Source: Bacteroidales bacterium
GTDB taxonomy: Bacteria; Bacteroidota; Bacteroidia; Bacteroidales; B18-G4
Reading direction: 5' to 3'
DNA length: 64,000 nucleotides
Assembly: GCA_018401355.1 (NCBI GenBank)
Contig: JAGYLD010000001.1
Location: 51,606 to 115,605, forward strand
Each line of letters starts with the position of its first letter. Positions within the stretch are counted from its first letter, which is position 1. The position numbers and the translations under genes are program-made. The notes under the pieces are model-generated. The model did not search any database. It saw only the letters and a list, made by a program, of their open reading frames with translations, and was not told the DNA's origin. Below are positions 43,026-52,304 of this stretch, piece after piece.

Positions 43026-45467
43026 ATGCCAATCAGGACAAACAAATTAAAAGAGGATTATTCAGAAGCTGAGAGAGGCAAACCGAAGCAGAAGAAAAAA
43101 AAGTCAAAGCCAACAAAGGCCAATAAAAAGAAAAACCCGGTCTTTTCTTTCCTGAAAAGTGACAATTTCAAGAGAGTGCTGGGTTTTTCATTTGTATTGA
43201 TTTCTTTGTACCTCTTGCTGTCTTTCACATCATATTTGATAGCCTGGTACAATCACAGCGCAAACGACCTTTTCGGACAGCTTTCTTTAAGCGATATTTT
43301 GCTCAACGACTCACTGAAAACAGAGAATTGGGGAGGAATGCTTGGAGCGAAGCTGTCACACCAGTTTATCAAGGAATGGTTTGGTGTTGCCTCATATCTT
43401 ATTCTTTTTTTGCTTTTTATAGCCGGCTTTAAGATGTTGTTTGGCATTACTTTGATGCCACTTTGGAAAACATTCAGACTATCCCTGATCGGACTGGTTT
43501 TTTTGTCTGTATCCCTTGGCTTCATTTTTTTTAATGACCCATACCTGGCTGTTCTTGGGGGTATTTTCGGACATCAGGCCAGCATTTGGCTTAGCGGTCT
43601 TGTTGGAAAAGTTGGAACAGCATTTATTCTGGTATTTGTCCTGTTTGCTATCATCATGTTTTCATTCAGGATATCATTCCGAAAACCAGGAAAAGATAAA
43701 AGAATTACAGAACCTGATGATGATCCGGATAACGGAAGTCCAGGAAAGGATAACAAGCAGAAAGAAGATATCTATAACACCATAGAATTTTCTGTGGATG
43801 ACAAAGAAGAAAGTCCTGACAGCAATAAGAAAACCAAGGACTCAAATGATCCTGCCATAGAAAAAGAAACAGATGATAAAGGAAAAAACGACATCCAACT
43901 TACCATAGAAAAATCGGCAGAAGAAAAGCAGGTAAACCCCGGAGAGCATAATACCATTGATACTGTATTCGATCCAACACTTGACCTCTCCAATTACACT
44001 TATCCGGGCCTGGATCTACTGGATGATTATGATGCAGAGAACATCCGTGTCAGTAAGGAAGAGCTGGAGCAAAACAAAAACCGGATCGTTGGAACACTGG
44101 AAAACTATTCCATTCAGATTGAAAAGATTAAAGCTACCATTGGACCTTCGGTCACACTGTATGAGATCATCCCTGCACCGGGGATCAGGATATCTAAGAT
44201 CAAAAACCTGGAAGATGACATTGCGCTGAGTCTGAGCGCCCTGGGGATCAGGATTATTGCCCCCATCCCAGGAAAAGGAACCATTGGCATTGAAGTTCCC
44301 AATCAAAAGAAAGAAATTGTCTCTATTAAATCCGTATTGGGTTCCCAACGTTTTCAGCAAACCAAATATGAACTGCCCTTCGCACTTGGAAAGACCATTT
44401 CCAATGAAACATTCATTGCCGATCTGGCAAAGATGCCCCATCTGCTCATTGCCGGTGCTACAGGACAGGGAAAATCAGTTGGTCTGAACGCCATAATAAC
44501 CTCCCTGCTATATAAAAAGCATCCTGCACAGCTTAAATTCATCCTGGTTGATCCAAAAAAAGTTGAGTTGACCTTATTTTCCAGGATCGAAAGGCATTTT
44601 CTGGCAAAGCTGCCCGATAGTGAAGAGGCAATCATCACGGATACACGCAAGGTTGTACGAACACTGAACTCGCTAGGCATTGAAATGGACAATCGTTACG
44701 AATTGTTAAAAGACGCACAGGTCAGGAATATAAAGGAATATAATGATAAGTTCATCAGCAGGAAACTAAACCCCAATGATGGGCATCGTTATCTGCCATA
44801 TCTTGTCTTAGTGGTTGATGAATTTGCCGACCTTATCATGACAGCTGGAAAAGAAATTGAAAATCCGCTCACAAGGCTTGCTCAACTTGCCAGGGCTGTT
44901 GGCATTCACCTCATTATTGCAACCCAAAGGCCATCGGTAAACATCATCACAGGTACCATCAAAGCCAATTTCCCTGCCAGAATCGCCTACCGTGTCATTT
45001 CAAAGATTGATTCCAGAACAATTCTTGACACGGGAGGTGCTGAACAGCTTATCGGCCGTGGCGACATGCTTCTTTCCACCGGAAGTGACGTTATACGTCT
45101 TCAATGTGCATTTGTAGATACACCCGAAGTAGAAAGAATAACAGACTACATAGGTTCCCAGCGTGCCTATCCGGAAGCTTTTCATCTCCCTGAATTCGCT
45201 GATGAAGAAAGTGAAGGAGCAGGTGATTTCGATCCAAACGACAGGGATGAGCTATTTGAAGAAGCAGCAAGAATTATTGTTCAAAATCAACAAGGATCCA
45301 CTTCATTGCTGCAAAGAAGACTTAAACTGGGCTATAACAGGGCAGGAAGAATCATCGACCAGCTCGAAGCAGCTGGCATCGTTGGCCCATTTGAAGGAAG
45401 TAAGGCCAGGGAAGTCAGGATCCAGGATGAATACAGTTTGGAACAAATTTTAAAAGAACTTGAGTAA
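43026..45467 (+). CDS. ftsK: DNA translocase FtsK
   Basis: 813 residues. A basic start, four to five transmembrane helices between ~45 and 210, and a charged linker (~215-330). The motor domain has Walker A GATGQGKS near residue 477, Walker B LVVDEFADLIM and IATQRPSVNIITG. The C-terminal ~60 residues are the gamma winged helix (LLQRRLKLGYNRAGRIIDQLEAAGIVGP) that reads KOPS-like sequences. It pumps chromosome ends through the septum and activates dimer resolution. Confidence 0.96.
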   Translation: MPIRTNKLKEDYSEAERGKPKQKKKKSKPTKANKKKNPVFSFLKSDNFKRVLGFSFVLISLYLLLSFTSYLIAWYNHSANDLFGQLSLSDILLNDSLKTENWGGMLGAKLSHQFIKEWFGVASYLILFLLFIAGFKMLFGITLMPLWKTFRLSLIGLVFLSVSLGFIFFNDPYLAVLGGIFGHQASIWLSGLVGKVGTAFILVFVLFAIIMFSFRISFRKPGKDKRITEPDDDPDNGSPGKDNKQKEDIYNTIEFSVDDKEESPDSNKKTKDSNDPAIEKETDDKGKNDIQLTIEKSAEEKQVNPGEHNTIDTVFDPTLDLSNYTYPGLDLLDDYDAENIRVSKEELEQNKNRIVGTLENYSIQIEKIKATIGPSVTLYEIIPAPGIRISKIKNLEDDIALSLSALGIRIIAPIPGKGTIGIEVPNQKKEIVSIKSVLGSQRFQQTKYELPFALGKTISNETFIADLAKMPHLLIAGATGQGKSVGLNAIITSLLYKKHPAQLKFILVDPKKVELTLFSRIERHFLAKLPDSEEAIITDTRKVVRTLNSLGIEMDNRYELLKDAQVRNIKEYNDKFISRKLNPNDGHRYLPYLVLVVDEFADLIMTAGKEIENPLTRLAQLARAVGIHLIIATQRPSVNIITGTIKANFPARIAYRVISKIDSRTILDTGGAEQLIGRGDMLLSTGSDVIRLQCAFVDTPEVERITDYIGSQRAYPEAFHLPEFADEESEGAGDFDPNDRDELFEEAARIIVQNQQGSTSLLQRRLKLGYNRAGRIIDQLEAAGIVGPFEGSKAREVRIQDEYSLEQILKELE

Positions 45468-45479
45468 ATTTTGTTAATC

Positions 45480-46115
45480 ATGATCAGAAAAAGTCTTATC
45501 CTGGCTATTGCTGTTATCAGTTTCAATGCCACAGGCCAGAATAAAAAAGCAGAACAAATCCTGGAAGATGTCACAGAAAAAATACAATTACACAATTCGG
45601 TCGATGTCCATTTTTCATATATCCTTAGAGACGAAAACAATGAAAAAACAGATGAAGGCAATGGCAAACTTCTGATCAACAACGAAAAATACCGCCTTAC
45701 AATCATTGGTCAGCAAGTATTCTGTGACGGGGAAACAATCTGGACCTTCATAGAAGATGCCGAAGAAGTACAGATTAATTCTGCTTCAGAAGAAGAAGGA
45801 ATGATCTCACCATCAAATATCCTGACTTTTTATGAAGATAAATACAAAGCCAAATCTGTCAAAGATGTTACAATTGATGACAAAGAAGCATTCCTCATTG
45901 AATTAAAACCCAATGAGGATAAACATTACTCTTCTGTTGATTTTTACATTGAAAAAGATTCAGTCGAAATCATGCAGATCATTCTGCATGACAAAAATGG
46001 CGGAACCACAGAATACATCCTGGATAAGCTGGAGTGGGACATTCCGGTTACAAACAAGGATTTTATTTTTGATACTACCAGCAACCCGGATTTAGAAGTT
46101 ATAGACATGCGTTAA
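45480..46115 (+). CDS. LolA-like outer membrane lipoprotein carrier
   Basis: 211 residues from ATG 45480 (a TTG at 45471 is less likely). Signal peptide MIRKSLILAIAVISFNATG. The mature chain EQILEDVTEKIQLHNSVDVHFSY ... GNGKLLINNEKYRLTIIGQQVFCDGETIWTF ... VDFYIEKDSVEIMQIILHD follows the LolA open-barrel pattern that shields lipoprotein acyl chains in the periplasm. Placement right after ftsK (12 bp) is also seen for lolA in other bacteria. Bacteroidetes have several LolA-like proteins, so the exact cargo is uncertain. Confidence 0.85.
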   Translation: MIRKSLILAIAVISFNATGQNKKAEQILEDVTEKIQLHNSVDVHFSYILRDENNEKTDEGNGKLLINNEKYRLTIIGQQVFCDGETIWTFIEDAEEVQINSASEEEGMISPSNILTFYEDKYKAKSVKDVTIDDKEAFLIELKPNEDKHYSSVDFYIEKDSVEIMQIILHDKNGGTTEYILDKLEWDIPVTNKDFIFDTTSNPDLEVIDMR

Positions 46116-46158
46116 ACCTTTGGCCTTTTAATGCATCAAAGTATAAAACAACGCAAGG

Positions 46159-46707
46159 GTGACAGAGGTTTCTGAAAAAGAAATCCTGAATCTAATCAGG
46201 TTTAAAAAAAGCAAGGAAAGAGGTTTTAATCTACTTGTCAGGAAATACCAGAACAAAGTGTATTTTTTGATCAGGCGTATTGTCATCCGTCACGATATTG
46301 CGGATGATCTCACCCAGGAAGTCTTCATCAAAATATGGCGGAAAATCCACATTTTCAAAGGAAATTCGAAGTTATTTACCTGGATATACAGGATCGCTGT
46401 TAATGAAGCCCTGGCATACCTGAAAAGGGAACAAAAGCACGAAATAACAGAGCTGGAAATAACGAATGAATATCCGGGATCCACACTTTATGAGGACCCT
46501 TTATTCACCGGTGACGAAATTTACAAAAAACTATTGCAGGCTATGACAACATTGCCACCTCAGCAAAAATTAATATTTAATATGCGGTATTTTGATGAGA
46601 TGAAATACGAAGAAATCTCTGATGTCCTGAATTTATCGACAGGAGCCCTGAAAGCTTCCTATCACCACGCAGTAAAAAAAATTGAAAAATACATCAATCC
46701 CGATTAA
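46159..46707 (+). CDS. ECF RNA polymerase sigma factor
   Basis: 182 residues from a GTG at 46159. Region 2 FNLLVRKYQNKVYFLIRRIV.RHDIADDLTQEVFIKIW is typical of ECF sigma factors, and region 4 LPPQQKLIFNMRYFDEMKYEEISDVLNLSTGALKASYHHAVKKI is complete. There is no region 3 or 1.1. It is followed by a single-pass membrane protein and a periplasmic protein, the usual make-up of an envelope-stress operon with its own anti-sigma factor. Confidence 0.93.
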   Translation: MTEVSEKEILNLIRFKKSKERGFNLLVRKYQNKVYFLIRRIVIRHDIADDLTQEVFIKIWRKIHIFKGNSKLFTWIYRIAVNEALAYLKREQKHEITELEITNEYPGSTLYEDPLFTGDEIYKKLLQAMTTLPPQQKLIFNMRYFDEMKYEEISDVLNLSTGALKASYHHAVKKIEKYINPD

Positions 46708-46737
46708 ACTTTTTATCAAACTGACAATCATACCATT

Positions 46738-47226
46738 GTGACAAAGAACAAAAACATAAACAAAAACAAACCAGAAGATTTAAATGATCTTCCCTTGAAA
46801 CTGAACGGCCTGAGAGGAAAAAATCCTTTTAAGACACCTGAAGGATATTTTGAGAACCTTCCTGCCAGGATAGAAGAAAGAATAAAATCCCATGAGGATA
46901 AAAAATCTGTTCAATTAAAATTGTTTCAATCGACGTATCTCAGATATGCTGCTGCCATTCTCATATTCGCATTAATTGGAGCTGGGATTGCTGGAATATG
47001 GATCAATGAGATCCAGATCAATGAAAAAGACCTTTCAGAAATACATCTTGAGTCAACCTTTGATTATACTGGCATTAATGAGATGGATTTGCTATATTTT
47101 ATGTCCCAGGAAGAACAGCTTGACTCTGCTGAAATCTTTTCTGAGGAAGAGAGAGAGAAAATTATTGACCAGATCCTGGCTGAGAACAGAATTGAAACAT
47201 TATACCTTGAACAAGAACAAAAGTAA
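46738..47226 (+). CDS. Putative anti-sigma factor, single-pass membrane protein
   Basis: 162 residues from a GTG at 46738, 30 bp after the sigma gene. The N-terminal cytoplasmic part (~75 residues) contains NPFKTPEGYFENLPARIEERI, a motif common in proteins that follow ECF sigma genes in Bacteroidetes. A transmembrane helix spans ~80-98 (YAAAILIFALIGAGIAGIW), and an acidic external part of ~60 residues follows. No catalytic motif and no zinc-binding ZAS motif. The role as membrane-bound sigma inhibitor is inferred from position and topology. Confidence 0.7.
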   Translation: MTKNKNINKNKPEDLNDLPLKLNGLRGKNPFKTPEGYFENLPARIEERIKSHEDKKSVQLKLFQSTYLRYAAAILIFALIGAGIAGIWINEIQINEKDLSEIHLESTFDYTGINEMDLLYFMSQEEQLDSAEIFSEEEREKIIDQILAENRIETLYLEQEQK

Positions 47227-47231
47227 AAATC

Positions 47232-47720
47232 ATGAAAATAAAAAGCATTTCAATATTTTGTACCATAATTCTTTTAGGCATTATCAGCCTTAATACCGTG
47301 GCACAGAATGGCCGACACAACCGCCCTGATTACAAATCTATGAGCAAATCATGGGAAGTGATGCAGGCATATAAAATTTCATATCTCGAAAACAATATGA
47401 ACCTGACTGACATAGAATCAGAAAAGTTTTGGCCTTTGTATCATGAATTTGAAAGGAAAAAGAAAAGGGTTTTTAATGAAATTTTTAATCTTATGCCACA
47501 AAAAGAAGAGATCGACACACTCAGTGATGAAAGAATAAAGGAGATCATTGAACAGAAACTTGCATATGACCAGGAACTACTAGATCTCGAGAAAGGCTTT
47601 TATAAGGATCTTTTTAACACTATTCCTGTCAGCAAGATTGTAGAATATTTTAAAGGAGAAAAAGAATACAAAAGACATTTGATCGACAGAATGCCTCCCG
47701 GGCCAGGAAAACACCCCTAA
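47232..47720 (+). CDS. Periplasmic Spy/CpxP-like helical protein
   Basis: 162 residues with a signal peptide (~24 residues, ending VAQ). The mature chain is entirely helical and charged: ISYLENNMNLTDIESEKFWPLYHEFERKKKRVFNEIF, an L-T-x-E-x-x-x-F-W-P-x-Y pattern that recalls CpxP/Spy proteins. The usual LTxxQ repeats are replaced by LTDIESEKFWPLY. It is the third gene of the sigma/anti-sigma operon, 5 bp from its neighbour, and may be the stress-sensing or chaperone output. Confidence 0.75.
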   Translation: MKIKSISIFCTIILLGIISLNTVAQNGRHNRPDYKSMSKSWEVMQAYKISYLENNMNLTDIESEKFWPLYHEFERKKKRVFNEIFNLMPQKEEIDTLSDERIKEIIEQKLAYDQELLDLEKGFYKDLFNTIPVSKIVEYFKGEKEYKRHLIDRMPPGPGKHP

Positions 47721-47732
47721 ACTTTACGGTAA

Positions 47733-48293
47733 CTATTCCTGTTCTTTCCATTTGTTGTATTGCGGCAGAAGACTTACTGTAGATTCATCCTGTTTCATCA
47801 CAGAAGTTACCAGCCTCAGCACCATTTCTTTATTTCGCCAGAAAACAACCGGCATAATTTCTCCACCGTATTCTCCGTTGGAAGCCATGTATTCCTCCCC
47901 GTCAAACGTACTTTTTACACAAAACATATAAGGTCCATCAGACGAATGCTGGTAAAGACGGGCACCTTCCAGCTTATCAAAGCTTATCTTTACCTCTGAA
48001 CACAATACGCCGTCTTCCTCAAATAATCTCTTTTCTATGCCGGTGGCAAGCGGATAATCCTGCTCGAGCTGATCGCCTACATAATAGGTCTTGATCAATT
48101 CAGCAAAATCAGCTTCGGACATATCCTCTCCATCTTCAGTACTGGACATAATATTATAGTATTTTACGGTGAGTACCCCCGAGTCAGGTCCTGTAAACTC
48201 AAAAGTATACTCTTTCTTCTCAACAGTGAGACAACTACTTAAAATAAATGATGAAACCAGGGTAATCAGGATAATGTAAATTGCTTTTTTCAT
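47733..48293 (-). CDS. Hypothetical lipoprotein
   Basis: 186 residues. The lipoprotein signal MKKAIYIILITLVSSFILSSC has Cys21. The mature part is a mixed beta-sheet protein (YTFEFTGPDSGVLTVKYYNI ... PVVFWRNKEMVLRLVTS). I recognise no family. It converges with the Spy-like gene (12 bp between stops) and is probably a separate unit anchored in the outer or inner membrane. Confidence 0.7.
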   Translation of the reverse strand: MKKAIYIILITLVSSFILSSCLTVEKKEYTFEFTGPDSGVLTVKYYNIMSSTEDGEDMSEADFAELIKTYYVGDQLEQDYPLATGIEKRLFEEDGVLCSEVKISFDKLEGARLYQHSSDGPYMFCVKSTFDGEEYMASNGEYGGEIMPVVFWRNKEMVLRLVTSVMKQDESTVSLLPQYNKWKEQE

Positions 48294-48394
48294 GTGGGGG
48301 GATTGATTAAGATTATGACAATAAATCGTAATTTTGACATAAAATTATAACATTATTAAGGAATTATCCACAAATCTTAGAAAAATATTTATCA

Positions 48395-48652
48395 ATGAAA
48401 ATATCTGTTGAAATAAGTTATTACCCGTTGAACCGTGAATATGTACCACCCATCAGGGAATTTATCGACAGGATAAGGAATAATCCTGCATTATCCGCAA
48501 AGACGAATGGCATGAGTACACAGATCTTTGGCGAATACGATGAAGTTATGGACACATTGAAAAGGGAAATAAAATCCTCATTTAAAAACCCTCACTCGGT
48601 ATTTGTTATGAAGGTCATTAATGCCGACCTGGATGTACCAACAGAACAATAA
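48395..48652 (+). CDS. YkoF/MTH1187-like small binding protein (possible thiamine or HMP binding)
   Basis: 85 residues. MKISVEISYYPLNREYVPPIREFIDRI and the strongly conserved TNGMSTQIFGEYDEVMDTLKREI are typical of the YKOF domain, a ferredoxin-like fold that in Bacillus YkoF binds thiamine and its pyrimidine half. It has one domain, unlike the tandem YkoF. It is 2 bp upstream of the PnuC-type transporter, so it probably supports vitamin uptake. No TPP riboswitch is seen upstream. Confidence 0.8.
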   Translation: MKISVEISYYPLNREYVPPIREFIDRIRNNPALSAKTNGMSTQIFGEYDEVMDTLKREIKSSFKNPHSVFVMKVINADLDVPTEQ

Positions 48653-48654
48653 CA

Positions 48655-49257
48655 ATGCATGAAATTATTTCCTGGATACGAGACAATTACATTGAACTAA
48701 TTGCAGCATCCCTTGGACTTATTGCAATCTTTCTGCAGATCAGGCAAAAGATCTTTTACTGGCCTGTGAGCATCGTCCTGGTTAGCCTGTACATCATTGT
48801 TTATTTGAAAGCAAAGCTTTATGCAGACATGTCACTGCAGGTATATTACCTCATAATTAGCTTTTATGGTTGGTATTACTGGATATTCGGAAAAAAGAAC
48901 AAGGCAGAAAACAAAGTACCGGTAACCTTTGCTTCCCGGAAGCTTTTAATCAAGCTATTGATCGCCGGCATTCTTTTCTTTGTTATTATTTCACAAATAC
49001 TGGTCCATTTAACCGATTCCGATCTTCCTTATTGGGATGCTTTCACCACGGCCCTAAGTTTTGTTGCCACATGGATGCTTGCCAGGAAGATTATTGAAAA
49101 CTGGCTTGTATGGATTGTTGTGGATGCAGTATCCATCGGAATTTATATATACAAGGGCCTTTATCCAACTACAGTTTTATTTACAGTATTGACTATCCTG
49201 GCGTTTGTCGGCTATTATACATGGAGAAAAGATGCAGCAAAAGAAATCAATAATTAA
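48655..49257 (+). CDS. PnuC-family vitamin transporter
   Basis: 200 residues, about seven transmembrane helices in the order typical of PnuC (3+1+3): LIAASLGLIAIFLQIRQKIFYWPVSIVLVSLYI, YLIISFYGWYYWIFG, and a last LFTVLTILAFVGYYTWRKDA. PnuC proteins facilitate entry of nicotinamide riboside; relatives (PnuT, PnuX) carry thiamine or riboflavin. The upstream YkoF-like gene points to thiamine and the downstream NadR-like kinase gene points to nicotinamide riboside, so the substrate is open. The 3' end overlaps the kinase gene by 26 bp. Confidence 0.88.
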   Translation: MHEIISWIRDNYIELIAASLGLIAIFLQIRQKIFYWPVSIVLVSLYIIVYLKAKLYADMSLQVYYLIISFYGWYYWIFGKKNKAENKVPVTFASRKLLIKLLIAGILFFVIISQILVHLTDSDLPYWDAFTTALSFVATWMLARKIIENWLVWIVVDAVSIGIYIYKGLYPTTVLFTVLTILAFVGYYTWRKDAAKEINN

Positions 49258-49762
49258 AAGGGTTGCGATCACAGGACCGGAATCAACAGGAAAATCTGTA
49301 TTGTCAAAACAACTGGCGGATTTCTATCACACTACATGGGTACAGGAATATTCAAGGGATTATCTTGATAATTTGAAACGCCCTTACGAAGAAAAGGATA
49401 TTCTTTTAATCGCCAGGGGTCAGCTTAAGGAAGAAAAAAAACTGTTCCAACAATCGAAAAAATTCATTTTTTGCGATACAGAAGCAATTGTAACCAAAAT
49501 CTGGAGTGAAGTTAAATACGGACGTTGCCATCCCTGGATTGAAGAGCAAATATCCAGGAATCCTTATGATCTGTATTTGCTATGCAATATTGATCTCCCC
49601 TGGGAATACGATCCCTTACGGGAGCATCCGGATAAAAGAGAATTCCTGTTTAACTTATACCTTAAAGAACTGAGCAAGCGCAATTTGCCCTATAAAATAA
49701 TTTCAGGCACCGGCACTTTAAGGCTTGATAATGCAATTAAAGCCATTGAACAAGCGTTTTAG
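49232..49762 (+). CDS. NadR-like ATP-dependent kinase (ribosylnicotinamide kinase-like)
   Basis: 176 residues from ATG 49232; the TTG at 49205 would lie well inside pnuC. Walker A ITGPESTGKSVL, then WVQEYSRDYLD, FCDTEAIVTKIWSE and the motif DLYLLCNIDLPWEYDPLREHPDKR correspond to the C-terminal kinase domain of NadR, which phosphorylates nicotinamide riboside to trap it in the cell. The adenylyltransferase domain of NadR is absent. Phosphorylation of thiamine or another imported vitamin by this fold is an alternative. Confidence 0.83.
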   Translation: MQQKKSIIKRVAITGPESTGKSVLSKQLADFYHTTWVQEYSRDYLDNLKRPYEEKDILLIARGQLKEEKKLFQQSKKFIFCDTEAIVTKIWSEVKYGRCHPWIEEQISRNPYDLYLLCNIDLPWEYDPLREHPDKREFLFNLYLKELSKRNLPYKIISGTGTLRLDNAIKAIEQAF

Positions 49763-49801
49763 TTTCTTATTTTTGCTTAAAAATAAAAGGTTGCGAAGAC
49801 A

Positions 49802-50995
49802 ATGGATCATCCTGAATCAAAAAAAAACGCCCATATTTTATATCTTCCCAAATGGTATCCGCACCGTTATGATCCAATGCCGGGACTTTTCATTGAAAGA
49901 CATGGCATTGCCGTTTCTGAACACTGTCTGGTAACCGTTTTATATGTTCATCAGGATGACAATCTCAAGAGAAAAAGCTTTGAAGTTGTCCATAGCACCG
50001 ATGAACCACTGCCGACCGTCAGGATATATTACAGAAAAAGTAATACAGGCATAGGTCTGGTTGACAAAATGGTGAATGCCTGGAGATTTTACAGGTTTCA
50101 CCAAAAAGGCATCAGAATGATAAGCCGGAAGCATGGTGCCCCTGATCTTATACACGTACATGTGTTAACACGCCACGGGATTATAGCCTTATTAAGAAAG
50201 CTTTTCAGAAACACGCCATTTGTGGTTACGGAACACTGGACCAGGTACCTCCCTTCCACCAACACTTATAATGGCTGGCTAAGAAAAAAAATGACCAATT
50301 GGGTTGGAAAACAGGCTGCGGCCATCATGCCCGTGACGGCCAACCTGAGGAATGCAATGACAGACTGTGGCATCAAAAACAACAATTATGTGATCATCCC
50401 CAATGTTGTAAACATGGAAATGTTCCGGCCACCTGAAAAGAAAAATACTAATGTTAAAAATCGGATTGTCCATGTATCCTGCTTCGATGATCAGCAAAAA
50501 AATATAACCGGAATCCTTCGAGTATTAAAAAGGATAAGCCGGGAAAGGGAGGATTTTATTTGTGACATGGTTGGTGAGGGCATAGATTACGAAAAGATCC
50601 TCGATTATTCCAGAGAGCTTGGCCTGTCTGAAGACACTGTATTGTTTTACGGTCTGAAAGAAAACCAAGAGCTTGCAGAGATTATGGCCAACGGAGATTT
50701 TATGATCATGTTCAGCAACTATGAAAACCTTCCCGTTGTGATCCTGGAAAGCTATGCTTGCGGAGTTCCGGTTGTTTCAACAGATGTTGGAGGCATCAAA
50801 GAACACCTTGACAAAAACCTCGGGTTACTGATCCAAGCCGGGGATGAAGAAGCATTATACAACAGCATTCACTATATGCTGGATAATATCAGCAATTATA
50901 ATGCTGATTTATTAAGGAAATATGCCACAGACCATTTCAGCAACAGGGTCATTGGAAATCAACTTTGGGAAGTTTATAAAGCATCAATAAATTAA
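49802..50995 (+). CDS. Family 4 glycosyltransferase
   Basis: 397 residues, GT-B fold. N-terminal ILYLPKWYPHRYDPMPGLFIERHG, C-terminal HVSCFDDQQKNITGILRVLK and the nucleotide-sugar-binding E-x7-E region YENLPVVILESYACGVPVVST. These match retaining GT4 enzymes (mannosyl or glucosyl transferases). It opens a short surface-glycan group and is 4 bp from the flippase gene. Confidence 0.92.
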   Translation: MDHPESKKNAHILYLPKWYPHRYDPMPGLFIERHGIAVSEHCLVTVLYVHQDDNLKRKSFEVVHSTDEPLPTVRIYYRKSNTGIGLVDKMVNAWRFYRFHQKGIRMISRKHGAPDLIHVHVLTRHGIIALLRKLFRNTPFVVTEHWTRYLPSTNTYNGWLRKKMTNWVGKQAAAIMPVTANLRNAMTDCGIKNNNYVIIPNVVNMEMFRPPEKKNTNVKNRIVHVSCFDDQQKNITGILRVLKRISREREDFICDMVGEGIDYEKILDYSRELGLSEDTVLFYGLKENQELAEIMANGDFMIMFSNYENLPVVILESYACGVPVVSTDVGGIKEHLDKNLGLLIQAGDEEALYNSIHYMLDNISNYNADLLRKYATDHFSNRVIGNQLWEVYKASIN

Positions 50996-50999
50996 TCAT

Positions 51000-52304
51000 T
51001 TGTTAGCTAAAATCCTGAATACTTTTGGGGCCCGCTCGCTGGCTGCTATCCTGAACCTTTTGATAGCCATTGTATTATCCCAGTTTATAGGCCCTGTTGG
51101 AAAAGGACAGCAGGGATTGATCATTACCACCATCGCCTTCATCCTCGTTTTCTCGAACCTCATTGGTGGTGCCACATTGGTTTACCTCGTACCCAGATAT
51201 AAAACACCACAGCTTTTTCTGCCATCATATTTCTGGAGTATTCTCATAAGCGTCATGGCCTATGCAATACTGTATTTTTTCCCGGTAATCGACCGGTCTT
51301 ATAGTTTTCATATTGCGATTCTGTCAGCCATTAATTCATTCTCCAGCATCAATTCCAATATTCTGATAGGTAAGGAAAAAATCAAGGATGCCAACCTGAT
51401 CTCATTGCTTCAACCCCTTGTCACTGTGCTCATTTTGATATTGCTTTTTGCAGTGTTTTCAATGAAAAACGTTTACGCTTACATCGTTTCCTTATATATA
51501 TCATTTTTCATCGGATGGCTTTCAGGAATAGTTTTACTCAGGAAAACCCCATTGATCTTAAATTTTTCCCTGGGTGAAAGTATTGTCGTGGTGCGTGACA
51601 TGTTCAAATTTGGCTTTCTTAACCAGCTGGCACATATCACACAACTTATGAGTTTTAGATTAAGTTACTATATTTTAAACACTTATCATGGAGAGGGCAG
51701 TGTTGGTATCTATTCAAATGGCATCGCCCTGATGGAGTCTGTCTGGCTGATCAGCAAAAGTATTTCTCTTGTACAATATGCACGCATCGCCAATACAGGA
51801 GATGATAAATACGCAAGGACTCTTACGATCAGACTTATACAAGCCAGCCTTGCTATAAGCATCATGATCATCCTTGTATTCCTGATTATGCCTGAGGCCT
51901 TTTACATCGTTTTATTCGGTGAGGGATTTGCCGGTATAAAACTGGCTATGTGGTCGCTTGCCCCGGGAATACTGATATATAATATTAATATCCTCACCGG
52001 GCATTATTTTTCAGGAAGAGGGAAATATCACTTCAACACCATAGCCTCCTCAGCCGGATTATTGGTTTCGATACTCATGTTCTACCTCTTAATCCCTACC
52101 TATGAGGTAGCCGGAGCCGGGTGGGCAACTTCGATATCTTACCTGGCCACTTCTGTTATCATCGTGTACTTTTTTTTCAGGAATTATAAACTTGATGATG
52201 ACGATTGGAAAATTAACCGTAACCATTTTAGGGAGCTTTGGAAAGAAACCCTGAACATGTTGAAAATATCCACTCAAAAATCAAGTGGCATCGAGCGCAA
52301 GTGA
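51000..52304 (+). CDS. Polysaccharide flippase (MATE/Wzx-like)
   Basis: 434 residues from a TTG at 51000. About 12-14 hydrophobic helices. The first helix FGARSLAAILNLLIAIVLSQFIGPVGKGQQGL carries the G-P-x-G-x-G-x-x-x-L turn of the oligosaccharide flippase (RfbX) group. It likely moves an undecaprenyl-linked glycan across the inner membrane. Its 3' end overlaps the converging methyltransferase by 31 bp. Confidence 0.88.
   Translation: MLAKILNTFGARSLAAILNLLIAIVLSQFIGPVGKGQQGLIITTIAFILVFSNLIGGATLVYLVPRYKTPQLFLPSYFWSILISVMAYAILYFFPVIDRSYSFHIAILSAINSFSSINSNILIGKEKIKDANLISLLQPLVTVLILILLFAVFSMKNVYAYIVSLYISFFIGWLSGIVLLRKTPLILNFSLGESIVVVRDMFKFGFLNQLAHITQLMSFRLSYYILNTYHGEGSVGIYSNGIALMESVWLISKSISLVQYARIANTGDDKYARTLTIRLIQASLAISIMIILVFLIMPEAFYIVLFGEGFAGIKLAMWSLAPGILIYNINILTGHYFSGRGKYHFNTIASSAGLLVSILMFYLLIPTYEVAGAGWATSISYLATSVIIVYFFFRNYKLDDDDWKINRNHFRELWKETLNMLKISTQKSSGIERK

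Noticed and set aside
48294-48394. Possible TPP riboswitch before the YkoF-PnuC cassette
   Set aside because: The leader is ~100 bp and very AT-rich. I do not see the conserved CTGAGA and the long conserved second half of the THI element.
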